Below, piece after piece: positions 1 to 5,717 of a stretch of DNA of 10,704 nucleotides. The DNA comes from Actinomycetes bacterium (lineage in GTDB: Bacteria; Actinomycetota; Coriobacteriia; Anaerosomatales; JAJZPX01). The translations under genes were made by a program, and so were the position numbers. Each line of letters opens with the position of its first letter. The first letter of the stretch is position 1. Below the pieces are notes generated by a model. The model was not told the DNA's origin and made no database searches. It was given only the letters and a program-made list of their open reading frames with translations. The stretch lies in NCBI GenBank assembly GCA_021811025.1, contig JAJZPX010000048.1, positions 1-10,704 of the forward strand, written 5' to 3'.

Positions 1-226
1 GTTCGCCACGCTCGCCGACGTCATCATCGCCGAGCCCGGGTCGCGCATCGGATTCGCCGGTCCCGCGGTGATCGAGCAGACGATCCGACAGGCGCTGCCG
101 AAGGGCTTCCAGACGGCCGAGTCGATGGAGCGGCACGGGATGATCGACGCGGTCGTCGCGCGCAAGGACCTGTGCGAGACGCTGGAGCGCCTGCTGCGCT
201 ACATGGCCGTGCGGAAGGAGGCCTAG
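1..226 (+). CDS. accD: Acetyl-CoA carboxylase carboxyltransferase subunit beta, C-terminal end (partial)
   Basis: This is the 3' end of accD, read in the frame that starts at base 2 and ends at the TAG at 224-226; 74 residues are visible. AccD pairs with AccA to form the carboxyltransferase that moves the carboxyl group from carboxybiotin to acetyl-CoA, giving malonyl-CoA for fatty-acid synthesis in the cytoplasm. The visible part contains the family's conserved end: ADVIIAEPGSRIGFAGP, then VIEQTIRQ, LPKGFQ, and a GMIDAVV turn before the last helix. The N-terminal zinc finger lies outside the window. The next gene, accA, starts on the last base of this stop codon, so the two are translationally coupled. 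Recognition is confident because the order and spacing of these motifs match E. coli AccD. Confidence 0.95.
   Translation, partial: FATLADVIIAEPGSRIGFAGPAVIEQTIRQALPKGFQTAESMERHGMIDAVVARKDLCETLERLLRYMAVRKEA
215..221 (+). promoter_or_regulatory. Ribosome binding site of accA inside the end of accD
   Basis: AAGGAGG lies in the last codons of accD, 4 bases before the GTG at 226. It supports the GTG start over the in-frame ATG at 244, which is 22 bases away. The spacing of 4 is a little short, so the choice is not final. Confidence 0.6.
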
Positions 227-1197
227 TGGCGCGCCGCTTCATCATGGAGTTCGAGCGCCCCCTGGCGGAGCTGGAGGACCAGCTCGAGCACTTGAAGCGC
301 CTCCAGGTGGCGGAGCAGAACGCGGAGCTCGCGGCCGAGATCGCCGGCCTCGAGCAGCAGATCGACGAGCTGCGCGACACCCTCTACCGGTCGCTTACCC
401 CGTGGGAGAAGGTGCAGGTCTCGCGTCACCCCGAGCGCCCGCGCGCTCAGGACTACGTGCGCCGGCTGTTCGACGATGTCTTCGTGCTCCGCGGTGACCG
501 CGCTTTCGGCGACGACCAGGCCATGCTCGCCGCGTTCGCCGCGATCGAGGGACGGCGGTGCCTGGTCCTCGCGCACCGGAAGGGCCGCGACTTCAAGGAG
601 AACGTGACGCGCAACTTCGGCCAGCCACACCCCGAGGGGTTCCGCAAGGCGCGCAGGGCGATGGAGATCGCCGACAAGTTCGGCCTGCCGGTCGTCTCCT
701 TCGTCGACACCGCCGGCGCGTACCCCGGCATCGAGGCCGAGGAGCGCGGCCAGGCGTGGGCGATAGCCGCCAACCTCGCGGCGCTGTCGGCCGTGCGCGT
801 GCCGGTCGTCGTGGCGGCGGTCGGAGAGGGCGGCAGCGGCGGAGCGCTGGCTATCGGCTTCGGCGATCGCCTCATCATGCTCGAGAACGCCTGGTACTCG
901 GTGATCAGCCCGGAGGGGGGCGCGACGATCCTGTACAAGGATGCGGCGAGGGCATCGGAGGCGGCCGCCGCTCTTCGGATCACCGCGGAGGACCTGAGGG
1001 ACCTCGGCATAGCGGACGAGGTGCTGCCCGAGCCGCTCGGCGGCGCTCACCGCGACCCCGACGCCGTGTACCCGTTCGTCCGCGACGCGGTCGTGCGTGC
1101 GCTCGACGAGCTCTCCCAGGTGCCCCCCGACGCGCTCCTCGAAGCGCGCTACCGGCGCCTGCGGGAGTTCGGGGCGGTTGTGGAGACAGACTTGTAG
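226..1197 (+). CDS. accA: Acetyl-CoA carboxylase carboxyltransferase subunit alpha
   Basis: AccA is the alpha half of the carboxyltransferase that makes malonyl-CoA from acetyl-CoA and carboxybiotin. I start it at the GTG at 226 (323 residues), which shares one base with the accD stop and has an AAGGAGG 4 bases upstream. The ATG at 244 would give 317 residues beginning MEFERPLAELE, closer to the usual family N-terminus, and is a real alternative. The protein opens with a charged coiled-coil helix (about residues 8-55). The crotonase-like core follows with DTAGAYPG (161-168), the glycine-rich oxyanion loop GEGGSGG (200-206) and SPEGGA (228-233), all typical of AccA. Length and motif order are normal. 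pfkA follows after 45 bases on the same strand. Separate accD and accA genes argue against an ordinary actinomycete, which usually has fused acyl-CoA carboxylase subunits. Confidence 0.96.
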   Translation: MARRFIMEFERPLAELEDQLEHLKRLQVAEQNAELAAEIAGLEQQIDELRDTLYRSLTPWEKVQVSRHPERPRAQDYVRRLFDDVFVLRGDRAFGDDQAMLAAFAAIEGRRCLVLAHRKGRDFKENVTRNFGQPHPEGFRKARRAMEIADKFGLPVVSFVDTAGAYPGIEAEERGQAWAIAANLAALSAVRVPVVVAAVGEGGSGGALAIGFGDRLIMLENAWYSVISPEGGATILYKDAARASEAAAALRITAEDLRDLGIADEVLPEPLGGAHRDPDAVYPFVRDAVVRALDELSQVPPDALLEARYRRLREFGAVVETDL

Positions 1198-1242
1198 GAC
1201 CGGCCGCTGGTTCGGCGGGCGGCTCTCGGGGAGGAGAGGGGC

Positions 1243-2214
1243 ATGCTGGCTGACAAGCCGCGGATAGCGGTGCTCACCTCGGGCGGCGACGCGCCGGGCA
1301 TGAACGCCGCCATCCGCGCGGTCGTGAGGACCGCCATCGCCGCCGGCGCAGATGCATGGGGGATAGAGCGCGGCTTCGAGGGACTCCTCGAACGCAGCTT
1401 CCGCCCGCTCTCCCTCGGCAGCGTGGGCGGGGTGCTGGACCGCGGCGGTACCTTCCTGGCCACGTCCCGCTCCGAGCGGTTCGCCACGGAGGAGGGCATC
1501 GCCGAGGCGTGCTCGATCCTGCACGACGGCGAGATCGACGGGCTCGTCGTGATCGGCGGCAACGGAAGCTTCCGGGGAGCGCAGCGCCTCCACGAATGCG
1601 GGATCAAGGTCGTCGGCGTTCCCGCGACGATCGACAACGACGTGGCCGCAACGGACACCTGCATCGGCTTCGACACCACGCTCAACACGATCTGCGACGC
1701 GACCAGCAAGGTGCGGGACACCGCCAGCAGCCACGAGCGGACGTTCGTGATCGAGGTGATGGGGCGCGAGAGCGGGATGCTCGCGCTGTACGCGGGGCTC
1801 GCCTCCGGCGCCGACTGCATCCTCGTGCCAGAGGTGCCGTGGAGGCTCGAGGACGTCTGCTCGTGCATCGCGCGAGGCGTGTCGCGCGGAAAGAAGCACA
1901 CGATCGTGATCGTGGCCGAGGGTGCCGGGCGCGCGTTCGGCATCGCGGGGGACCTGGCGGAAGCGTGTTCGCAGCACGTGCGCGCGGTGGTGCTCGGGCA
2001 CATCCAGCGGGGCGGCGCGCCCTCCGCGTTCGACCGCATCCTGGCCTCGCGGATGGGATCCGCGGCGGTCAAGGCGCTCCTGTCCGGCGAGAGCGGACAG
2101 ATGACCGCGCTGAAGAGCGCGGACATCGTGCTCGCGCCGCTCGAGAAAGGCTACGGCTTCAGGCATCCGTTGCGGCAGGAGCTGTACGACCTGGCGATGG
2201 TGCTCGCGCTGTAG
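1243..2214 (+). CDS. pfkA: 6-phosphofructokinase (PfkA family)
   Basis: This gene encodes phosphofructokinase, which phosphorylates fructose 6-phosphate to the 1,6-bisphosphate in glycolysis. It has 323 residues (E. coli PfkA has 320), with a purine-rich ribosome site (GGGGAGGAGAGG) ending 3 bases before the ATG. Family motifs: SGGDAPGMNAAIR (13-25), catalytic TIDND (129-133, with D131 as the expected base), EVMGR (171-175), and GHIQRGG (252-258) with H253 and R256 for the sugar phosphate. R25, R29 and K217 line up with effector-site residues of E. coli PfkA. Two nucleotide-site positions differ from the classic ATP enzyme: GGNGS (105-109) has Asn where E. coli has D103, and A128 replaces G124. 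The PPi-type pair (Asp104/Lys124, E. coli numbering) is absent. ATP use is therefore most likely, but the phosphoryl donor is not certain. It is probably co-transcribed with accD-accA. Confidence 0.94.
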   Translation: MLADKPRIAVLTSGGDAPGMNAAIRAVVRTAIAAGADAWGIERGFEGLLERSFRPLSLGSVGGVLDRGGTFLATSRSERFATEEGIAEACSILHDGEIDGLVVIGGNGSFRGAQRLHECGIKVVGVPATIDNDVAATDTCIGFDTTLNTICDATSKVRDTASSHERTFVIEVMGRESGMLALYAGLASGADCILVPEVPWRLEDVCSCIARGVSRGKKHTIVIVAEGAGRAFGIAGDLAEACSQHVRAVVLGHIQRGGAPSAFDRILASRMGSAAVKALLSGESGQMTALKSADIVLAPLEKGYGFRHPLRQELYDLAMVLAL

Positions 2215-2221
2215 GTCGGCG

Positions 2222-2249
2222 GCGTCTTGACGCCATGACGTCAAGACGC
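2222..2249. promoter_or_regulatory. Perfect 11-bp inverted repeat, probable operator of the toxin-antitoxin locus
   Basis: The left arm GCGTCTTGACG (2222-2232) is matched exactly by CGTCAAGACGC (2239-2249) around a 6-base centre. Two smaller dyads are nested in it: GGCGTC-TT-GACGCC (2221-2234) and TGACGTCA (2236-2243). It begins 7 bases after the pfkA stop and ends 4 bases before the antitoxin ATG, where a type II antitoxin complex would normally bind. No T-run follows, so it is a poor intrinsic terminator, though a hairpin that ends the pfkA transcript is possible. Confidence 0.5.
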
Positions 2250-2253
2250 TGAG

Positions 2254-2397
2254 ATGCCTGCGGGAGGTGACGCGGAGGATCTGCGCGCCTTCTCAGAGCG
2301 GGCGGACGAGCCGCTTGTCGCGTACGAGGAGATGCTCGGCTGGCTGAAGGAAGATGGCAAGATACAGCATCGCGTTCAAGCCGTCCGTCCGGAATGA
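2254..2397 (+). CDS. Small antitoxin-like protein upstream of a RelE-type toxin
   Basis: This is a 47-residue ORF, ATG at 2254 to TGA at 2395-2397, overlapping the toxin start by 44 bases. It begins with acidic residues (GGDAEDL), followed by FSERADEPLVAYEEMLGWLK and a short basic/polar tail. A patch of the form EPLVxYEExLxxL before the toxin is what I would expect of the toxin-binding end of a short RelB/Phd-like antitoxin. The assignment rests on position, overlap, acidity and this patch; I do not recognise a named family. It is shorter than most antitoxins and shows no DNA-binding fold. The frame is closed upstream by a TGA at 2236-2238, so it cannot be extended without a frameshift. No good Shine-Dalgarno precedes the ATG. 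It could be an N-terminally truncated antitoxin or a naturally minimal one. Confidence 0.55.
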   Translation: MPAGGDAEDLRAFSERADEPLVAYEEMLGWLKEDGKIQHRVQAVRPE

Positions 2398-2614
2398 CCT
2401 TCGCGACGTGCCGAAGGCCGACGTCGAGCGGATCCTGCACCGGGTAGGCGCTCTTGCTGACGATCCCCGTCCAAGAGACCGCGAGAAGCTGAGCCAGCAG
2501 GAGCGCTACAGGGTGCGCCAGGGAGACCACCCCATCGTCTGCGAGGTGAAGGACGCTCAGGTGCTCGTGTGGGTCGTGCGCGTCGGGCATCGGCGCGACG
2601 TCTACCGCAGGTAG
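2354..2614 (+). CDS. RelE/ParE-superfamily toxin
   Basis: This is an 86-residue basic protein of the RelE/ParE toxin superfamily, whose RelE-type members cut mRNA in the ribosomal A site. It has the family layout: MARYSIAFKPSVRNDLRDVP with a first strand and helix, a second helix (22-36), DPRP (37-40), YRVRQGD (52-58) and the closing strand VVRVGHRRDVYR (74-85). Basic residues K45, R53, R55, R76, R80, R81 and the near-terminal Y84 sit where catalytic or RNA-contacting residues usually are. Most relatives have an Arg shortly after the YRxRxGD motif (GDYRVxYE); here this reads GDHPIVCE, with Pro at residue 60. AAGGA lies only 2 bases before the ATG, inside the antitoxin ORF, which fits coupled translation. 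The stop is 8 bases from the end of the convergent dehydrogenase. The family call is firm; activity is not. Confidence 0.82.
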   Translation: MARYSIAFKPSVRNDLRDVPKADVERILHRVGALADDPRPRDREKLSQQERYRVRQGDHPIVCEVKDAQVLVWVVRVGHRRDVYRR

Positions 2615-2622
2615 ACGGTCTC

Positions 2623-3663
2623 CTACGGCTCGACGATCACCTTCACGGACTCCCGCGCCTCGGCCACCAGCCTGAAGCCCTCGGCGATGTCGTCGAGCGG
2701 CAGGCGGTGCGTCACGAGGTCGTCGACGCGCACGCGGCGGGTCGCGATCAGGTCGAGCGCGGCAGCGAGGTCGGAAGGCGCAGCGCCGTACGCCGTGCGC
2801 ACGGTCACCTCGCGGCGCCAGAGCTCGTGCATCGGGATGTCGAGCGGGGCGGCTGGAGGAGGCGGCGCGAAGAACACGAACGTCGCGCCGGGCTCGAGGC
2901 ACGCGAGCGCTTGCGAGATGGCTGCCGGTGCGCTCGTGGCGAGCACCACGAGGTCGGCGAGACAGCCCTCGTTCGCCTCTCGGATCAGCTCCGGCAGCCG
3001 CCCGCCAGCCTCGGTCGCGTCGAAAGCGGCCACGGCGCCCGAGCGGCGTGCCCAGTCGAGCCGGTAAGTGCTGACGTCGGTCGCGAGCACGCGGCCCGCG
3101 CCGAGGGCGGCGGCGAGGCGGACGTGCAGCAGGCCCGAGATCCCGCTGCCGACGACGAGCACGGTCGAGCCAAGCCGAACGCCCGCGCGCACCTGCGCGC
3201 GAACGACGCACCCCAGCGGCTCGACGAACGAGCCCTCCTCGTACGTGATGCTGCCGGGGAGCGCGAGCACGCCGCGCTCGGTCTGAAGGGCGGGAACGCG
3301 GACGTACTGCGCGAACCCGCCGGGATCGACGTTGGTGGAGTGCAGCGTCTCGCAGGCGGTGTGGAAGCCCGCCAGGCAATGGCGGCACGTGTTGCACGGG
3401 ACGTGGTGCGAGACGACGACGCGCTGACCGACTCGCAGGTGCTCGACGCCTTCTCCCGTCGCAACGACGTCGCCCGCGAGCTCGTGGCCGAGCACGAGCG
3501 GCGCCTTCGGCATCCGGTACCACTCCATCACGTCGGAGCCGCAGATGCCGGACGCGCGGACGCGCACGAGGGCCTCGCCAGGCCCGATCTCCGGCATCGG
3601 CCGATGCTCGACGCGGATGTCGCTGTTGCTGCGGTAGACGGCGACGCGGTTCGTGCCGGGCAC
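2623..3663 (-). CDS. Zinc-dependent medium-chain alcohol/polyol dehydrogenase
   Basis: This is a 346-residue medium-chain dehydrogenase of the threonine/sorbitol dehydrogenase type, which oxidises a secondary alcohol with NAD(P). The catalytic zinc ligands are expected at C41 (GICGSD), H60-E61 (GHE) and E148 (VEPLGC). The structural zinc has its four cysteines C90, C93, C96 and C104. The nucleotide fold shows GSGISG (172-177), with D196 at the end of the second strand, which usually means NAD rather than NADP. The start is a GTG, 9 bases after the stop of the LsrF-like gene, with only a weak GGCGG upstream; coupling to the gene before it is likely. The true substrate cannot be read from the sequence. 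The adjacent aldolase suggests a pathway that oxidises a sugar, polyol or phosphorylated hydroxy-ketone and then cleaves it. Confidence 0.88.
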   Translation of the reverse strand: MPGTNRVAVYRSNSDIRVEHRPMPEIGPGEALVRVRASGICGSDVMEWYRMPKAPLVLGHELAGDVVATGEGVEHLRVGQRVVVSHHVPCNTCRHCLAGFHTACETLHSTNVDPGGFAQYVRVPALQTERGVLALPGSITYEEGSFVEPLGCVVRAQVRAGVRLGSTVLVVGSGISGLLHVRLAAALGAGRVLATDVSTYRLDWARRSGAVAAFDATEAGGRLPELIREANEGCLADLVVLATSAPAAISQALACLEPGATFVFFAPPPPAAPLDIPMHELWRREVTVRTAYGAAPSDLAAALDLIATRRVRVDDLVTHRLPLDDIAEGFRLVAEARESVKVIVEP

Positions 3664-3672
3664 TTCCGCCGC

Positions 3673-4512
3673 CTAGATCTTGCGGTCGTCGGCGAGGCCG
3701 CCGGCGGTGGCGGTGACCGCTCCGCCCTTCGCCTTCTCGTCCGCGTACACCGCGAACGCGTCGTCGACGCTCGCTCCGCCGTGGACGATGGCGCGCACGG
3801 CCTCGATCATGCCGATCGGCGAGTCGGACTGGAAGATGTTGCGGCCCATGTCCACCCCGGCCGCGCCTCGCTGCATCGCGTTGTACGTCATCTCCAGCGC
3901 TTCGCGCTCCGGGATCTTCTTGCCGCCCGCCATCACGACGGGCACGGGGCAAGTGCCGGTGACGCGCTCGAAGTCCTCCTCGACGTAGTACGTCTTGACG
4001 ATGTGCGCGCCCATCTCGGCCGCGATCCTGCTGGCGAGCGAGAGGTATCGCGCGTCGCGCACCATGTCCTTGCCGACGGCGGTGACGGCGATGACGGGGA
4101 TGCCGTAGCGCTCGCCGAGGTCGATGAGCGTGGCGAGGTTGGCGATCGTCTGGTGCTGGTGCGGCGCGCCCACGAAGATCGAGAGCGCCATCCCCGCCGC
4201 GTTGAGGCGGATGACCTCCTCGATGTCCGTGATGATCGTCTCGTTGGAGAGGTCGTCGTCCAGCACGCTGTTCGCGCCGGAGACGCGCAGCACGATCGGC
4301 GTGTCCACGGTGCTCGGGATACACGTCCGCAGCATCCCGCGCGTGAGCATGAGAGTGTCGGCGTACGGCGCGAGCGGCACGACGCTCGCGGTCGGGCACT
4401 CGAGTCCGGACGTCGGGCCGAGGAAGTAGCCGTGGTCGACGGCAAGCATCACCGTGCGGCCGTCCTCCGGCCTGATGATGCGGGACAGGCGGTTCGCAAG
4501 ACCCCACGACAT
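3673..4512 (-). CDS. LsrF-like class I aldolase/thiolase (DeoC/FbaB/LsrF family)
   Basis: This is a 279-residue TIM-barrel protein closely resembling E. coli LsrF, which cleaves 3-hydroxy-5-phosphonooxypentane-2,4-dione with CoA at the end of autoinducer-2 breakdown. Shared signatures are WGLANRLSRI (3-12), AVDHGYFLGP (24-33), RVSGANS (76-82), AVGKDMVRD (145-153), GAHIVKTYYVE (168-178), AGGKKIPEREALEM (195-208) and GVDMGRNIFQS (219-229). K173 lines up with K203 of E. coli LsrF, the Schiff-base lysine. I chose the ATG at 4512 because AAAGGAG lies 8 bases upstream and MSWGL matches the conserved start; the longer frame from 4566 adds 18 unsupported residues. The C-terminus carries about 19 residues beyond the E. 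coli end. No lsrK, lsrR or AI-2 transporter gene is in the window, so the substrate may differ. The zinc dehydrogenase follows 9 bases later in the same operon. Confidence 0.88.
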   Translation of the reverse strand: MSWGLANRLSRIIRPEDGRTVMLAVDHGYFLGPTSGLECPTASVVPLAPYADTLMLTRGMLRTCIPSTVDTPIVLRVSGANSVLDDDLSNETIITDIEEVIRLNAAGMALSIFVGAPHQHQTIANLATLIDLGERYGIPVIAVTAVGKDMVRDARYLSLASRIAAEMGAHIVKTYYVEEDFERVTGTCPVPVVMAGGKKIPEREALEMTYNAMQRGAAGVDMGRNIFQSDSPIGMIEAVRAIVHGGASVDDAFAVYADEKAKGGAVTATAGGLADDRKI

Positions 4513-4520
4513 GGCGCTCA

Positions 4521-4527
4521 CTCCTTT
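4521..4527 (-). promoter_or_regulatory. Strong ribosome binding site of the LsrF-like gene
   Basis: AAAGGAG on the minus strand lies 8 bases before the ATG at 4512. It decides that start against the upstream in-frame ATG at 4566. Confidence 0.8.
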
Positions 4528-4568
4528 CGGCCGGCAGGCGCGGCCGAAGGTCCCCGACGGACGCACGT

Positions 4569-4577
4569 ATGATACCA
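4569..4577 (-). promoter_or_regulatory. Possible extended -10 promoter for the LsrF-like/dehydrogenase operon
   Basis: On the minus strand TGGTATCAT matches an extended -10 element (TGn followed by TATCAT, one mismatch from TATAAT). It is about 57 bases upstream of the ATG at 4512. No convincing -35 is seen 16-18 bases further up. It is one of the few AT-rich spots in this region. Confidence 0.35.
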
Positions 4578-4611
4578 GAGGCGTCGCGGGGGACGGGGAG
4601 CGCGGGGTCCG

Positions 4612-4926
4612 CTACTGGGTGCGCTCGCGGAAGGTGATGCAGTCCGCGTGGGCGGAGTGGAAGCCCACCGTGATGCCGGCCGCGTGGCAGTTCGACTTCG
4701 TGTTGTACATGCATTCGCTCACCGCGCACTCGGCGACGAGCGCCTCCTCGGCGGCGATGCTCGCCGGGCCGACGGTGAACGTGTCGCAGGCCGGATGGAC
4801 GTCGCCGATGATGACGCCGGGCGCGTGACACGCCTCGAAGCGGTTGTACGAGCAGTCGGTGACCGCGCAGGTCAGCACCGGCCCTTTCGCGTCGATCGTC
4901 CGCTGGGTGCGTTCTTCAGTGAGCAT
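4612..4926 (-). CDS. Tandem DUF1540 cysteine-rich protein
   Basis: This is a small cytoplasmic protein of 104 residues made of two DUF1540 repeats. Repeat one has C20, C25, C33 and C47; repeat two has C67, C72, C80 and C96. Both follow Cys-x4-Cys-x7-Cys-x13/15-Cys, with near-identical surroundings (CAVTDCSYN and CAVSECMYN; CHAPGV and CHAAGI). The family has no established function. Four spaced cysteines per repeat suggest metal binding or a redox role, which is inference. A GAGGAGG-type ribosome site lies about 8 bases before the ATG at 4926. The LsrF-like gene starts 99 bases downstream on the same strand with its own possible promoter, so joint transcription is unproven. There is no signal peptide or membrane segment. 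DUF1540 proteins are common in Clostridia and related anaerobes and occur in some high-GC Gram-positives. Confidence 0.85.
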   Translation of the reverse strand: MLTEERTQRTIDAKGPVLTCAVTDCSYNRFEACHAPGVIIGDVHPACDTFTVGPASIAAEEALVAECAVSECMYNTKSNCHAAGITVGFHSAHADCITFRERTQ

Positions 4927-4966
4927 GGGGAGCGCCTCCTCGCCGAGTCGTACGGCGTTTCTACCC

Positions 4967-5013
4967 GGCGCCCGAGGGCCGGAAACGGCGGGAGGAGGGC
5001 GCGCTCGGGCGTC
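4967..5013 (-). terminator. Possible nested hairpin at the end of the Yip1 gene
   Basis: CGCCCGAG (4969-4976) pairs exactly with CTCGGGCG (5004-5011), ending next to the Yip1 stop codon at 5012. Inside it GCCG and CGGC (4978-4981 and 4986-4989) pair around four bases. No T-run follows on the minus strand, so termination is uncertain, and chance pairing is common at this GC content. Confidence 0.3.
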
Positions 5014-5716
5014 AGCCGAAGAGGAGCGACGCGATCGCGAACGACGGCAGCGCGCCGAGCGCGGCCGCCAGGAGCGCGATCCCGCAGGCCGTGAGCGCGG
5101 CGCGGAACCGGCCGCGTCCCGCGGTCACGCCGACGCCGAGCGCCAGCAGCACGAGCGCCCAGAGCATGAACGCGTCGACCTGGCCGAGCAGCGCGTAAGC
5201 GGCGCGGCCGGCCACGGAGCGCGGCGGCGGGGCCAGCAGCGCGGAGAGGCCCGGGTTGAGGAGCGCCTTGCGGGTCAGCGCCATGTAGACGCCCTGCAGG
5301 ATGTCGCGCAGCGCGAGCGGCGCCAGCGCGAGCGACGCGCACGACACGAGCCTGCCGAAGCGAGCGTCGCCTCGCCACAGACGCTGCGCGACGAGCAGCG
5401 CGCCGGCCGCGGAGAGCGCGAAGGCGACGGGAAGCACGAGGTCCGCGCCGTAGCGAACGCCGACGGCCACGAGCACGCGCGTGCCTTGATGCGCGCTCAA
5501 CGTCAGCCACAACGCGATCGCGGCCTTCGTAGCGCCGGCTACGACGAGCAGCCCGATCGCCGTCGTCCACGCCGTCGCGTAGTCGCCGGCCAGGCGGGCG
5601 AACGTGGAGCGCGGCAGCACGAGCACGCGGGCGGGCGCGCCCAGGAGGCGCAACGGCGAGACGCCGGTTCGCTCGGCCGTGCCCTGCAGCTCCTCGCCCG
5701 TCAGTTCCTCGACCAT
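5012..5716 (-). CDS. Yip1-family integral membrane protein
   Basis: This is a 234-residue membrane protein with a polar N-terminus (1-47) and about five hydrophobic segments near 49-72, 90-111, 121-143, 180-198 and 205-232. The leading PxRVLVLPRSTFARL stretch, the NPGLSALL segment before the fourth helix, and the overall five-helix layout fit bacterial Yip1-domain proteins (relatives of eukaryotic Yip1/YIF1), whose bacterial role is not known. The ATG is separated by one base from the TGA of the preceding exported-protein gene (TGA-G-ATG), so translation of the two is almost certainly coupled. This suggests that the two products work together at the membrane. No catalytic motif is visible. 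The family call comes from the hydrophobic pattern and a short motif rather than residue identity, so it is moderately sure. Confidence 0.68.
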   Translation of the reverse strand: MVEELTGEELQGTAERTGVSPLRLLGAPARVLVLPRSTFARLAGDYATAWTTAIGLLVVAGATKAAIALWLTLSAHQGTRVLVAVGVRYGADLVLPVAFALSAAGALLVAQRLWRGDARFGRLVSCASLALAPLALRDILQGVYMALTRKALLNPGLSALLAPPPRSVAGRAAYALLGQVDAFMLWALVLLALGVGVTAGRGRFRAALTACGIALLAAALGALPSFAIASLLFG

Positions 5717-5717
5717 C

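Noticed and set aside
223..2244. Long minus-strand open frame of 673 codons opposite accA and pfkA
   Set aside because: It lies wholly antisense to two clear enzymes, is rich in Arg, Ala, His and Asp as expected from a mirrored high-GC frame, and shows no domain.
2222..2249. Intrinsic terminator for pfkA
   Set aside because: The stem is perfect but no T-run follows, and its place just before the antitoxin ATG fits an operator better; a terminator role remains possible.
2569..4572. Plus-strand open frame of 667 codons in the same region
   Set aside because: It is antisense to the dehydrogenase and LsrF-like genes, has shadow composition and no ribosome site.
2159..4831. Minus-strand open frame of 890 codons across the dehydrogenase, aldolase and DUF1540 region
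   Set aside because: It is an out-of-frame shadow of the real minus-strand genes, with Arg-rich composition and no recognisable motif.
4982..4985. GNRA (GAAA) tetraloop suggesting a structured RNA at 4978-4989
   Set aside because: The GAAA loop exists only in plus-strand RNA, while transcription here runs on the minus strand, where the loop reads UUUC; the stem is just 4 bp.
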